This document shows, one piece after another, positions 45,014 through 54,183 of a DNA stretch of 64,000 bases; the stretch's first letter is position 1; every line of letters starts with the position of its first letter. Both the position numbers and the translations under genes were made by a program. The notes under the pieces were generated by a model, which had not been told where the DNA came from, made no database searches, and saw nothing but the letters and a program-made list of their open reading frames with translations. This DNA comes from Bacteroidota bacterium (GTDB lineage Bacteria > Bacteroidota > Bacteroidia > B-17B0 > Aurantibacillaceae): NCBI GenBank assembly GCA_013298715.1, contig JAAFIQ010000001.1, forward strand, positions 434,001 to 498,000, in the 5' to 3' direction.

Positions 45014-46858
45014 CTACTCCACCGTTACACTTTTTGCTAAATTTCTTGGCTGGTCAACATTGCAGCCTCGCATTACCGCAATATGGTATGACAATAACTG
45101 CCATGGCACAACTGCTACAAGTGGCACTAATAACTCATCTGTTTCAGGAATTTCTATTGCATAATCCGCAACCTTTTTCACGTCTTTATCTCCCGCAGTT
45201 ACAACTGCTATTATTTTTCCTTTACGCGCCTTTACTTCTTGTATATTGCTTACTACTTTTTCGTAATTAGCGCCTTTCGTAGCTATTACAAATACTGGCA
45301 TTTCATCGTCAATTAATGCAATTGGTCCGTGTTTCATTTCAGCTGCTGGGTAACCTTCTGCGTGTATGTAGCTAATCTCTTTTAATTTTAAGGCTCCTTC
45401 TAAAGCAACTGGGAAACTCACGCCACGCCCTAAATACAAGGCATTGGTACTATCTTTATACTGATAAGCAATTTCTTTTATTTTGTCATTTAATTTTAAT
45501 ACTTCTTCAATTTTTGTTGGTATTGCTTCTACTTCGTAAAGCAATTGTCTAAATCTGCTTTCTGCTAAGGTGCCACGCACTTTTGCCAATTCTAAAGCCA
45601 TCAACGTAAGCACAGTAATTTGTGCTGTAAACGCTTTGGTAGAAGCAACTCCAATTTCAGGGCCAGCGTGCGTGTAGCTCCCTCCATGTGTGGCGCGGGC
45701 TATGGTACTGCCAACCACGTTACAAATTCCCAAAACCAGCGCACCTTTCGATTTTGCTAATTCTATGGCCGCTAATGTATCTGCTGTTTCTCCACTTTGC
45801 GATATGGCAATTACAATATCATCTTCGTAAATGACAGGATTACGGTACCTAAACTCACTTGCATATTCAACTTCAACAGGTATACGTCCCATTTCTTCAA
45901 ATAAATATTCGCCAACCAAACAAGCGTGCCAACTAGTGCCACAGGCTACAAAAATAATTCGTTTTGCTTTTTCAAATTTTTTACGATGGTCTTCAACGCC
46001 ACCTAATTTAATTTCGCCAGTTGAAGCATTAAGCCTTCCGCGCATGCTATCCAAAACAGAGCGTGGTTGCTCATAAATTTCTTTTAGCATAAAGTGGTCG
46101 TAACCGCCTTTTTCAATACTTTCAAGCTCCAAGGTTAGTTCTTGAATAAATGGTGTAATTTCTTTATCTTTTAAATTACGTATTTTAAGTTGTTCGCCTC
46201 GGCGCAATGAGGCAACTTGTTCATCTTCTAAATACACTACATTTTTTGTGTACTCAATAATTGGAGAAGCATCCGAGGCAATAAAAAAATCATCTTCGCC
46301 AATACCAATTACCATTGGGCTGCCTTTTTTGGCGGCTACTAAAACATTAGGGTCGTTTTTATCTAGCACCACAATGGCATAAGCACCAATAATCTGGTTT
46401 AATGCTGTTTGCACAGCAACGCTCAATTTACATTTTTCGTGGAGTTGAATTTCTTCAATTAAATGAACTAGAACTTCGGTATCTGTTTGAGATAAAAAAT
46501 TATGCCCACGTTTAATTAAATTCTCTTTTATTGCAGCATAATTTTCAATGATTCCATTATGAATCATAACTAAATTTTTGCTTTGGGAGTAGTGCGGGTG
46601 TGAGTTTACATCGTTTGGTTCGCCATGTGTAGCCCAACGGGTGTGACCAACACCAATATTTCCAGATGTATTGTTTTCTTTTGCAAACGCAACAAGTTCA
46701 GCCACTTTACCTTTCTTTTTAAATACATTAAGGCTACCGTTCTTATCAATCATCGCCACTCCAGCACTATCGTAACCTCTGTATTCTAAACGTTGTAATC
46801 CTTTAATCAAAATTGGGTAAGCTTCTCTGTTACCAATATATCCTACTATTCCACACAT
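45014..46858 (-). CDS. glmS: Glutamine--fructose-6-phosphate aminotransferase (isomerizing)
   Basis: 614-residue cytosolic enzyme that makes glucosamine-6-phosphate from fructose-6-phosphate and glutamine, the first step to UDP-GlcNAc, peptidoglycan and lipid A. The N-terminal glutaminase starts CGIVGYIGNREAYPIL with the nucleophilic Cys2 and has GHTRWATHGEP and HNGIIENYAAIKE. Two SIS domains follow (CGTSWHACLVGEYLFEEMG; SQSGETADTLAAIELAKSKG; HAEGYPAAEMKHGPIALID). It ends in the conserved PRNLAKSVTVE. Length is normal. The leader up to 46966 shows no glmS-ribozyme-like feature that I recognise. Confidence 0.97.
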   Translation of the reverse strand: MCGIVGYIGNREAYPILIKGLQRLEYRGYDSAGVAMIDKNGSLNVFKKKGKVAELVAFAKENNTSGNIGVGHTRWATHGEPNDVNSHPHYSQSKNLVMIHNGIIENYAAIKENLIKRGHNFLSQTDTEVLVHLIEEIQLHEKCKLSVAVQTALNQIIGAYAIVVLDKNDPNVLVAAKKGSPMVIGIGEDDFFIASDASPIIEYTKNVVYLEDEQVASLRRGEQLKIRNLKDKEITPFIQELTLELESIEKGGYDHFMLKEIYEQPRSVLDSMRGRLNASTGEIKLGGVEDHRKKFEKAKRIIFVACGTSWHACLVGEYLFEEMGRIPVEVEYASEFRYRNPVIYEDDIVIAISQSGETADTLAAIELAKSKGALVLGICNVVGSTIARATHGGSYTHAGPEIGVASTKAFTAQITVLTLMALELAKVRGTLAESRFRQLLYEVEAIPTKIEEVLKLNDKIKEIAYQYKDSTNALYLGRGVSFPVALEGALKLKEISYIHAEGYPAAEMKHGPIALIDDEMPVFVIATKGANYEKVVSNIQEVKARKGKIIAVVTAGDKDVKKVADYAIEIPETDELLVPLVAVVPWQLLSYHIAVMRGCNVDQPRNLAKSVTVE

Positions 46859-46969
46859 AAGTATAGTTTTTTTTAACGATTAAATATACATTTTTTTGAG
46901 ATATATTAGGCTTAAAATTGCATTTATTGCCAACTTTGGGCGAAATAGGAGCGCCTTGTTGTCTGTTAG

Positions 46970-47211
46970 GTTCACTCAAAATGTTGGCTGAGTTACTAAC
47001 AGTTCACTTAAAAAACGCAAACATACTAATTAACAAGAGATTTGAGACTTAAATCCCTTCTTATATTCAAATATTTTTGAACTCTTTTGAGAAAATCTAT
47101 GCTAAAAAAATTAGAGTTTTTTTGTTTTTTGGCTTGATAAAAATTAACCAACTCACCGTTAGCCCTGCTTGCTGCGGGCAGGTAGATTCAGTTAATTTTT
47201 ATAAATTTTAG
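46970..47211. mobile_element. MITE-like element, copy 2, diverged and inverted
   Basis: Read on the minus strand this region parallels copy 1 (30769-31047). Shared blocks include TATAAAAATTAACTGAAT, a GC-rich core with GCAAGCAGGGCTAACG, TTAATTTTTATCAAGCCAAA, GATTTTCT, and the end motif with GCGTTTTTTAAGTGAAC. One end is duplicated: GGTTCACTCAAAA occurs at 46970-46982 and a second version, GTTCACTTAAAAAACGC, at 47002-47018. The other end (near 47211) lacks the terminal inverted repeat. It therefore looks like an older, decayed copy. It has no open reading frame. Confidence 0.65.
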
Positions 47212-47256
47212 ATATGATAAACGTAAAAAATCATAACTGTCATTACTGAAAGAAAT

Positions 47257-47292
47257 TAAAAAAGCGAACTCTTTTAAAGTCCGCTTTTTAAT
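47257..47292 (-). terminator. Terminator of the T9SS repeat-protein gene
   Basis: Stem AAAAAGCGAACT / AGTCCGCTTTTT with one mismatch and a 7-base loop, located 18 bases beyond the stop of the minus-strand gene ending at 47310. It is flanked by T-rich sequence on the minus strand. Confidence 0.65.
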
Positions 47293-47309
47293 TTAATAAA
47301 ACCTAAGGT

Positions 47310-49967
47310 TTAATTTTTTACTAAACGGAAAGTTGCTCCTGTTTCGTTACTACCTTTAACCTTTAAAATATAAATACCGTTAGCCTGTTCAGTTAAGTTA
47401 ATAATTTCAGTTTCATTACTTACTTTTTTGTATAAAATTAATTGTCCTAAAGCATTAATCACGGTTACATTAATTAAAGAACCACTTGTGTTTTTAATAG
47501 TGAACAAACCATTACTTGGATTAGGGAATACCAAAACATTAGTACTTGCAATTGAAGAAAAATTATTGATACCGGTGCACGGCGAAACAGATTGCGTAAT
47601 AGTAGCAACATTGCTACAGCCATTTGCGTTAGTTCCATTCACTGTATAAGTTGTAGTTATTGTAGGAGAAACCGCAATTGCTGCTGTGTTTGCGTTTGTA
47701 TTCCAAGTATATGAGTTAGCGCCACCTGCAGTAATGCTTGCTGTTGTTCCTACGCACAATATACTCGTATTTGAAATTGCAGTGATAGTAGGTAAAGCAT
47801 TTACTGTAACAGAGCTAATTGCGTTTCCAACACAACCATTTGCGCCTGTGCCAGCTACAGAATAATTACTTGTACTGCTCGGTGTAACAACCGAAGACCC
47901 CCCACTAATGGTATAAGTAATTGCGCCACTCGGACTAATTGTAAATGAATTTCCACTGCAAATTGCGCCAGAGTTAACATTTAAAGTTGGTGAAGCATTT
48001 ACAGTTACGGAGCTAATCGCGGTGTTTGAACTTACACAGCCTTGAGCGCTTGTTCCAACAACGTTATAAGTTGAATTGGTTGTTGGTGATACAACTGAGC
48101 TGCCACCACTAATTGTATAAGTACTTGCGCCGCTAGGAACAATTGTAAAACTATTACCGCTACAAACCGCCCCGCTATTTACACTTACTGTTGGCAAAGC
48201 ATTTACGGTAATCGAACTTATTGCCGTGTTTGAACTTACACAACCTTGGGCACTGGTACCAGTAATATTATAACTTGTGTTTATAGTTGGTGTAACAACC
48301 GAAGAACCACCACTTATCGTATAAGAGTTTGCGCCACTTGGACTAATGGTAAATGAACTACCACTACAAATTGCTCCAGAGTTAACACTTACTGTAGGTA
48401 AGGCATTTACCGTAACCGAACTTACCGCCGTGTTTGAACTTACACAGCCTTGAGCGCTTGTGCCAACAACGTTATAATTGGCATTAGTTGTTGGACTAAC
48501 AATCGCAGAGCCGCCGCTAATAGTATAGGTATTTGCTCCGCTTGGTAAAATTGTAAATGAACTTCCAGAGCATATTGCACCGCTATTTGCAGTAATAGTT
48601 GGTGTGGCATTTACGGTTACGTTGCTCGTTGCAGTGTTTAAACTAATACAGCCAGCGGCGTTTGTACCCCTTACAGTGTAACTATTATTTGATAATGGAC
48701 TTACGACATTAGATCCTCCTTGTATGGTATAGGTATTGGCACCGCTTGGTAAAATTGTAAATGAACTTCCAGCACATATAGAGCCACTGTTTACGGTAAT
48801 TGTAGGTGAAGGACTTGCGTTTATCGTAAAGGTGTTTAAAACTGTACACCCACCCGAAGCACTAATTTGAACTGAATAACTGCCTGCACTCAAACCACTT
48901 ACAAGAGCTAAAGTTGATGATATGGGAGACCAACTATAAGTGAATGGGCCTGTGCCACTAATAATGCTGGCCGTTGCAATACCCGTAGAAAAACCAGAAC
49001 AAGTTGCTGTTGTTATAATTGCTGCGTTTAGTATTACAGGTGCAACTGTTCCTCCTACCGCAGGTGAGATAGTCCCTGTGCCTAATAAAGTTCCGTTATA
49101 ATCTAAACGAATACGCCCGGCACTACCAACTGCTCCTGTTCCAAAATAAGGTGTTCCTGGCACTGCTGATGCCCCGCCAAGTCCGCCTAAGGCACTAATG
49201 CTTCCGTTATTAGTAATAGAATTCGCACCTAACCATATAGTTCCTCCAGAACCACCACCGCCACCGCCGCAGTTACCATTACCGTCAGATCCCCCATTCC
49301 CTCCTCTTGATTGCACAGCGCCGCCGGAACCAATAATTATAGAGGCTGCGGAATTAATCACAATTACACCGCCACCAGCACCGCCGCCACCAGCACCACA
49401 ATTATACCCGCCAGAGCCTCCACCACCGCCAGAACCACCGTCCAAATTAGTAACGAGCGAATTACCATAAATTGGTCCGCCAAAACCGCCAGAGGAATTA
49501 CCGCTTGAAGCTCCGGCAATTTCATAACCCGCACCTCCTCCGCCAGACCAACCGTTACCTTGATTATTTACTGACCCTAAACCACTTCCAACCCCAGCAA
49601 TTATTGGTCCTAAGCTCGAACTATAAGAACCATTACCCCCATTTCCTCCTCCTGCCACACCTATACCACCTATACCCCCTGAAGCAAAAGTAACACCATT
49701 TGTGCCATTCCCTCCATTAGCTGAAAGCGTTCCGTTAATTGTTACAGCGCCAGTTGTTAATACTTTTAAAGGCACGGTTCCGGTTATAGTAACTAGCACA
49801 CCCGGATCAATATTAAAGGTGGTAAAATTGTAAGTCCCACCCGCTAGCGTAGTGTTTGTTGTGGCGGAGTAAGCACCATTAGAACCGTTGCCCGTGTTAT
49901 AACAGGTCTGACTTTTTAAAGAGCTTATAGCCAATAATCCAGCTAAAATTAGTTTTAATTTTTTCAT
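47310..49967 (-). CDS. T9SS-secreted glycine-rich protein with tandem Ig-like repeats
   Basis: 885 residues from ATG 49967; the upstream TTG at 49982 is part of the -7 box. The signal peptide ends AISSLKSQ. Residues 90-330 are Gly/Asn-rich (for example GGGGSGGYNCGAGGGGAGGG). One SprB-like repeat (about 330-385) is followed by six tandem modules of about 68 residues, each with S-G-A-I-C-S-G-S-S-F-T-I then PSGANTYTISGGS and ending SSVTVN. A type A sorting domain follows (VLVFPNPSNGLFTIKN to the C-terminus). It is a predicted cell-surface adhesin or matrix protein. The modules resemble those of the M43 protease at 57162-61145. Confidence 0.85.
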   Translation of the reverse strand: MKKLKLILAGLLAISSLKSQTCYNTGNGSNGAYSATTNTTLAGGTYNFTTFNIDPGVLVTITGTVPLKVLTTGAVTINGTLSANGGNGTNGVTFASGGIGGIGVAGGGNGGNGSYSSSLGPIIAGVGSGLGSVNNQGNGWSGGGGAGYEIAGASSGNSSGGFGGPIYGNSLVTNLDGGSGGGGGSGGYNCGAGGGGAGGGVIVINSAASIIIGSGGAVQSRGGNGGSDGNGNCGGGGGGSGGTIWLGANSITNNGSISALGGLGGASAVPGTPYFGTGAVGSAGRIRLDYNGTLLGTGTISPAVGGTVAPVILNAAIITTATCSGFSTGIATASIISGTGPFTYSWSPISSTLALVSGLSAGSYSVQISASGGCTVLNTFTINASPSPTITVNSGSICAGSSFTILPSGANTYTIQGGSNVVSPLSNNSYTVRGTNAAGCISLNTATSNVTVNATPTITANSGAICSGSSFTILPSGANTYTISGGSAIVSPTTNANYNVVGTSAQGCVSSNTAVSSVTVNALPTVSVNSGAICSGSSFTISPSGANSYTISGGSSVVTPTINTSYNITGTSAQGCVSSNTAISSITVNALPTVSVNSGAVCSGNSFTIVPSGASTYTISGGSSVVSPTTNSTYNVVGTSAQGCVSSNTAISSVTVNASPTLNVNSGAICSGNSFTISPSGAITYTISGGSSVVTPSSTSNYSVAGTGANGCVGNAISSVTVNALPTITAISNTSILCVGTTASITAGGANSYTWNTNANTAAIAVSPTITTTYTVNGTNANGCSNVATITQSVSPCTGINNFSSIASTNVLVFPNPSNGLFTIKNTSGSLINVTVINALGQLILYKKVSNETEIINLTEQANGIYILKVKGSNETGATFRLVKN

Positions 49968-49979
49968 GTGATCTTTATT

Positions 49980-49987
49980 CAAATATA
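49980..49987 (-). promoter_or_regulatory. -7 box TATATTTG before the repeat-protein gene
   Basis: Exact match on the minus strand (CAAATATA on the plus strand), 12 bases before the ATG at 49967. The TTG that an ORF caller would choose lies inside this box. Confidence 0.65.
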
Positions 49988-50357
49988 TAAATTAAAAACC
50001 TCACTTAAATTAAATGTGATGAAAGTGCCAAACTTTGAGGCTGAATGAAATAATTATAAAAAAATCTTCGACGAGTGCTAAAGGGCTTTGCTGTGAGCTT
50101 AGCTAAATTCTATCAAGATTTTAAGACGTTACGTAAAAACATAATTATCAAAAAACCAAACCCCGCAAAGCTTATAGCAATGCGGGGTCAACCAAATCTC
50201 AATCAACCAAATTGAGCATTATTTTTTGTTTTCTTTAAATTTTAACCATCTCAAAAACTAAAAACAAAGCAAAACAATTCTAAAACCAAGTTACCTTTTA
50301 GCCCAAATTGACTAAAAAGCACTTAGTAAAAAACTCAAATAAGTTATTTGTTTGGAT
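49988..50357. other. Intergenic region downstream of recA
   Basis: About 370 bases without a gene. The only structured feature I see is the recA terminator hairpin at 50160-50188. The rest is AT-rich. Confidence 0.7.
50148..50188 (-). terminator. Rho-independent terminator of recA
   Basis: Perfect 8-base stem ACCCCGCA / TGCGGGGT (50160-50167 and 50181-50188) with a 13-base loop. On the minus strand it is followed by TTGGTTTTTTG. It lies about 170 bases beyond the recA stop, so recA mRNA would have a long 3' untranslated region. Confidence 0.8.
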
Positions 50358-51425
50358 TTATTCTGCTGGTGCTGCTTCTTCAGCTAACACTTGCTTAATT
50401 TTTGCTTCTATTTCTTCGGCTAAATCTACGTTTTCTAAAAACAATGATTTCACTGCGTCACGACCTTGTCCTAATTTCGTTTCATCGTAACTAAACCAAG
50501 AACCCGCTTTTTTAATAATTCCTTTTTCTACACCAATATCAATTATTTCACCAACCTTACTAATTCCTTCACCAAAAATTATATCAAACTCTGCTTGGCG
50601 GAAAGGAGGAGCTACTTTGTTTTTAATTACTTTAACACGCGCACGGTTACCACTCACCACATCGCCTTCTTTTAATTGGCTTACCCTTCTAATGTCTAAC
50701 CTAACAGAAGCATAAAATTTTAAGGCGTTACCACCCGTTGTTGTTTCGGGATTACCAAACATAATACCAATTTTTTCGCGTAATTGGTTAATAAAAATAC
50801 AGCAGCAACCTGTTTTACTAATGGTACCAGTAAGTTTACGCAAAGCTTGGCTCATTAAGCGTGCTTGAAGGCCCATGCGGCTGTCTCCCATTTCACCTTC
50901 AATTTCGGCTTTTGGGGTTAAGGCAGCCACAGAGTCAATTACCACTAAATCTACAGCACCACTGCGTATTAAATTGTCTGCAATTTCTAAAGCCTGCTCA
51001 CCATTGTCTGGTTGTGATATTAACAAACTCTCCGTATCGACACCTAATTTCTCTGCATAAAATCTATCAAAGGCATGCTCAGCATCTATAATGGCAGCAA
51101 TACCCCCTGTTTTTTGTACGTTGGCAATCGCATGTATAGCTAAGGTAGTTTTACCAGAACTCTCTGGTCCGTAAATTTCTACAATACGCCCTTTTGGTAA
51201 ACCGCCAATTCCTAAAGCAATATCTAAACCTAGAGAGCCTGTGCTAATGGCTTCCATTTGCTCCACTTTGCTATCGCCAAGTTTCATAATGGTGCCTTTG
51301 CCGTAAGTTTTTTCTAACTTATCTAAAGTAAGTTGCAATGCTTTTAATTTTTCTGAGTTAACCGATTTTTTTCCTGAAGTGTTTTCGATTTCATCTAATA
51401 CATCTTCTGCTGTTTTTCTTGCCAT
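50358..51425 (-). CDS. recA: Recombinase RecA
   Basis: 355-residue cytosolic ATPase for strand exchange and SOS co-protease activity. Signatures: Walker [16 protein letters not shown], the DAEHAFD motif, [20 protein letters not shown], loop 2 region [20 protein letters not shown] with the conserved NPETT, and [14 protein letters not shown]. The C-terminal tail ends [12 protein letters not shown], acidic as usual. An upstream -7 box (TACCTTTG) implies a leader of about 90 bases. I see no obvious LexA-type palindrome in the leader. A terminator follows on the same strand. Confidence 0.98.
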   Translation of the reverse strand: MARKTAEDVLDEIENTSGKKSVNSEKLKALQLTLDKLEKTYGKGTIMKLGDSKVEQMEAISTGSLGLDIALGIGGLPKGRIVEIYGPESSGKTTLAIHAIANVQKTGGIAAIIDAEHAFDRFYAEKLGVDTESLLISQPDNGEQALEIADNLIRSGAVDLVVIDSVAALTPKAEIEGEMGDSRMGLQARLMSQALRKLTGTISKTGCCCIFINQLREKIGIMFGNPETTTGGNALKFYASVRLDIRRVSQLKEGDVVSGNRARVKVIKNKVAPPFRQAEFDIIFGEGISKVGEIIDIGVEKGIIKKAGSWFSYDETKLGQGRDAVKSLFLENVDLAEEIEAKIKQVLAEEAAPAE

Positions 51426-51521
51426 ATATATTTATTTTTATTTATTACTTGTTTTAATAAAGCTAAAAGAGTTATTAATTACTTATTTGATTATTTATTA
51501 ACTATCTCTGTAACTTCTTCA

Positions 51522-51529
51522 CAAAGGTA
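51522..51529 (-). promoter_or_regulatory. -7 box TACCTTTG upstream of recA
   Basis: Exact TAnnTTTG match on the minus strand (CAAAGGTA on plus), about 97 bases before the recA ATG. The sequence between is very AT-rich. Confidence 0.55.
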
Positions 51530-51681
51530 ACGGTAAAAAAAAGCAATGTGTTGCTATACTTTGTAGTAATATTAAAAATTGTAGTAAAATCAGGGGTTCT
51601 ACAGAGGATAAATTCTGAAACAAAGACAAATAATCAAAATTTTCTTTTGAAGAAAAGAGAATAAATTTAGAAAACGCACAT

Positions 51682-51912
51682 TTACTTCACCGTAGGCGTA
51701 GCAACCGCAGTTGGTTGTGCAACGGGTTGAGGCGCAGCAGGCTCGTTAATTATTTGCAAGGGTTCGGCCATGCGTGCTTTAATAGTTGCAGTCATCGAAT
51801 CTTGAATAATTTTGTTACGGGCATCGCTTTTAACACGGTCTTCTGCTGCTGGCCCGCAAGCAATTACTAATAAAAATGTAGATAAAACTAAACTGTATTT
51901 TAAGATTTTCAT
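51682..51912 (-). CDS. Small lipoprotein (76 aa), paralogue of the 83-aa lipoprotein upstream
   Basis: The signal peptide KILKYSLVLSTFLLVIAC puts the lipobox cysteine at residue 19, followed by GPAAEDRVKSDARNKIIQDS and a Pro/Ala/Thr-rich tail. The mature N-terminus CGPAAED closely resembles CGPSAEE of the neighbouring gene, with a similar alpha-helical stretch after it, so the two arose by duplication. No known domain. A periplasmic or outer-membrane helical lipoprotein is inferred. Confidence 0.7.
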   Translation of the reverse strand: MKILKYSLVLSTFLLVIACGPAAEDRVKSDARNKIIQDSMTATIKARMAEPLQIINEPAAPQPVAQPTAVATPTVK

Positions 51913-51993
51913 GGAACTAATTTACGATTATTTTTTTCTACTATAAAACTTTCCTTTAAAGCTAAATTTAGTTTAAAGAAAGCCTGAAACAGA

Positions 51994-52020
51994 AAAGCCC
52001 CAAACACAAGGTTTGAGGCT
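51994..52020 (-). terminator. Terminator after the 83-aa lipoprotein gene
   Basis: Stem AGCCTCAAAC / GTTTGGGGCT (minus-strand reading) with a 5-base loop and one mismatch, followed by TTTTCTG. It lies 25 bases past the stop of the gene at 52045-52296. Confidence 0.7.
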
Positions 52021-52044
52021 AATCAGCTAACTAAACACAAATTC

Positions 52045-52296
52045 TTAGTGCTTTACTTCAGCAGTTGCAGTAGCAGCAGCGTCAGTTGCAGTAGCAGCAG
52101 CGTCAGTTGCAGTTGCAACAGCAGCATCAGTAGCAGTTGATACAGCTGCGTTCATCGACTCAGTTAAAGCGTTAGCAATAGAATCAGCGATACGTTTTGC
52201 ATCAGCCTCGATTTTAGCTTTTTCTTCAGCTGAAGGACCACAAGAAACCATAGTAGCAACTAAAGCTACAGCAATGATTGAGAATACTTTTTTCAT
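52045..52296 (-). CDS. Small alanine/threonine-repeat lipoprotein (83 aa)
   Basis: The signal peptide KKVFSIIAVALVATMVSC puts the lipobox cysteine at residue 19. A charged helix follows (GPSAEEKAKIEADAKRIADS), then a low-complexity tail of TATDAAA-type repeats ending AEVKH. The tail is encoded by a 21-base tandem repeat (52063-52083 and 52084-52104, with a third imperfect unit to 52128). The organisation recalls small Lpp-like helical lipoproteins, but there is no recognisable family. It is paralogous to the 76-residue lipoprotein downstream. Confidence 0.72.
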   Translation of the reverse strand: MKKVFSIIAVALVATMVSCGPSAEEKAKIEADAKRIADSIANALTESMNAAVSTATDAAVATATDAAATATDAAATATAEVKH

Positions 52297-52512
52297 TTTT
52301 TAAATTTTAAATTGTTGTTAATTGTACATTTATACCCTATTGTTAAATAAGTAACCCAAAAAAAGTAATTATTTTTTAATTTTTTTATAAATGCCTGTAA
52401 ATCAATGTGATAATTTTGAATAAAATTCGGTTACCAGTGTTATAAACAAAAAAATAAAAAATTATAGGGTTACCTTTAGCGCTTTAAAGTATAAATCTAA
52501 CACACGGCCTTT

Positions 52513-53094
52513 ATGTCGAAACCAAATTTGCAGTTTACCGATAACCAATTTATTGATGGTTTGAGAAACAACAACAATGAGGTTTTAACGGCCCTGTATA
52601 AAAAGTATTATAACTTCGTTCTTAAACTTATTGTAAACAATAGTGGTAACTCTGAACAGGCACAAGACATTTATCAAGAAACGATAATTGTTGTGTTTGA
52701 AAATTGTAAAAAACCCGATTTTCAACTCAATTGCCAATTGCAGACTTACATTTATTCAATAGCCAAACGATTATGGTTAAAGCAATTAAAGAAAAACGGT
52801 AATTCGTATTTTTTTAGAGAAGATGAAGAAAATGAAATTGAAGATGTAGAAAGCGATATGAGCATTTATCATCAAAAAGAAACGGATTTGGATAAAATGC
52901 AACAGAGTCTTACACAACTTGGTGAGCCATGCAAAACGTTGATTAATGATTTTTACATCAATAAAAAAAGCATGGATGAGATAGCAGAAAAATTTGGTTA
53001 CACAAATGCAGATAATGCAAAAAACCAAAAGTACAAATGTTTACAACGATTAAAGAAATACTTTTTTGAAAAAGAAGAAAATATTGAAGATTAA
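52513..53094 (+). CDS. ECF-type RNA polymerase sigma factor
   Basis: 193 residues. Region 2: LYKKYYNFVLKLIVNNSGNS followed by AQDIYQETIIVVFENCKK and the RLWLKQLKK helix. An acidic linker (EDEENEIEDVESD) precedes region 4 (LTQLGEPCKTLINDFYINKK; helix-turn-helix around DEIAEKFGYTNADNAKNQK). The N-A-K-N-Q-K-Y-K-C recognition helix is typical of a Bacteroidota sigma group. It is followed after 12 bases by a membrane protein with an anti-sigma-like N-terminus fused to a protease, its likely regulator. Confidence 0.92.
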   Translation: MSKPNLQFTDNQFIDGLRNNNNEVLTALYKKYYNFVLKLIVNNSGNSEQAQDIYQETIIVVFENCKKPDFQLNCQLQTYIYSIAKRLWLKQLKKNGNSYFFREDEENEIEDVESDMSIYHQKETDLDKMQQSLTQLGEPCKTLINDFYINKKSMDEIAEKFGYTNADNAKNQKYKCLQRLKKYFFEKEENIED

Positions 53095-53106
53095 AAAGAT
53101 AGAGAT

Positions 53107-54183
53107 ATGAGGAATACAGATGTGTTTGATTGCTATTTAAACAACGAACTTAACGAAACCGAAAAGGTAGCGTTTGAAACACGATTAAAAAACGATCATC
53201 TTTTTTGTGATGCTTTTGAGCATCATAAAAAGTTAATAAATACGTTGCAAGAATACACTAACCAAACAAACCTAAGAGCTACTTTAAAAGCCATTCACGA
53301 AAAAGAATTTGGCGGCCATGCACAAGTTATTTCCATTAACGCTCCAATAGGATTTTTTAAACGTTATGGTAAAACAATGGCTGTGGCGGCAAGTACCGCT
53401 GCAATAGTAATGTTTTGCTCAATAGCGCTTTTCAATCAACAAAAGCAACAACAAGAGGAGCTTACCACATTAGGTAAAAAAGTGTTGGCCTTAGAATACA
53501 CCAACGATGCCATTGTTGAAGAAATAGTAAAAACCAACACAAAATTAAATTACGTACCTGCAAATTATGAAGGAAGCGCTTTTGCCCTAAATAACAACGG
53601 CTACATTGTTACTAGCTACCACACTATTAAAGATGCAGATAGTATTTTAATTGAAAACGCAAATACAAAAAGAACGTTAACCACAGTGGTTTATCAAAAC
53701 CCAAAATTAGATATTGCTGTATTGCATGTAAACGAAATTTTAGTTGCTAAAGATTGGCAAGTGCCGTTTTGCATAAGCGATAGAACCCTTGATATTGGCG
53801 AAAAAATTTACACCTTGGGGTATCCGCGTAAGGACATTGTTTACGGCGAAGGATCTATTAGCTCGTTAAGTGGATTTAATAACGACTCAAAAATGTATCA
53901 AGTTTCTATTCCGGTAAACCCGGGTAATAGCGGTGGACCGGTGTTAGACGAACAAGGTAATTTAATTGGAATTGTGCGTGGAAAAAACAAACAAGCCGAA
54001 GCCACTGGTTTTGCCTTAAAAACTCATGAATTAATTGAAGCAGTTGCTAACTGCGCTAAAGAATTACAAAAAGAAGATTTAGTAATTAGCGCCAAAAAGT
54101 CGAATTTAAAAGGTGTTAAACGCACCGAACAAATTAAACGCATAACACCTTATGTGTTTAATGTATTGGTTTACAAAAACTAA
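53107..54183 (+). CDS. Anti-sigma-like domain fused through a membrane helix to a trypsin/HtrA-like protease
   Basis: 358 residues. The N-terminal segment (DVFDCYLNNELNETEKVAFE and onward to about residue 75) matches the short helical domain common to Bacteroidota anti-sigma factors. A membrane helix lies at about 93-112 (MAVAASTAAIVMFCSIAL), then a short coiled coil (QQKQQQEELTTLGKKVLALE). The C-terminal 200 residues form a chymotrypsin-fold protease with the triad in order: His in VTSYHTIKDAD, Asp in LDIAVLHV, Ser in NPGNSGGPVLDE. No PDZ domain follows. The topology puts the anti-sigma part in the cytosol and the protease in the periplasm. It is probably co-transcribed with the sigma factor 12 bases upstream. 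Confidence 0.85.
   Translation: MRNTDVFDCYLNNELNETEKVAFETRLKNDHLFCDAFEHHKKLINTLQEYTNQTNLRATLKAIHEKEFGGHAQVISINAPIGFFKRYGKTMAVAASTAAIVMFCSIALFNQQKQQQEELTTLGKKVLALEYTNDAIVEEIVKTNTKLNYVPANYEGSAFALNNNGYIVTSYHTIKDADSILIENANTKRTLTTVVYQNPKLDIAVLHVNEILVAKDWQVPFCISDRTLDIGEKIYTLGYPRKDIVYGEGSISSLSGFNNDSKMYQVSIPVNPGNSGGPVLDEQGNLIGIVRGKNKQAEATGFALKTHELIEAVANCAKELQKEDLVISAKKSNLKGVKRTEQIKRITPYVFNVLVYKN

Larger units (their letters stand above)
46859..47309. other. Intergenic gap holding repeat copy 2
   Basis: 451 bases between the glmS start and the end of the next minus-strand gene. It holds the glmS promoter region (near-match box TATATTTA on the minus strand near 46885), a diverged copy of the inverted-repeat element and a terminator hairpin. 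No coding frame is credible. Confidence 0.75.

Noticed and set aside
46859-46966. glmS ribozyme/riboswitch upstream of glmS
   Set aside because: The leader is short and AT-rich, and I see none of the conserved ribozyme core; that class is mainly found in Gram-positive bacteria.
50148-50188. recA hairpin as part of the repeat family
   Set aside because: It shares no sequence with the 30.8 and 47.0 kb elements and has the stem plus T-tract of a normal terminator.
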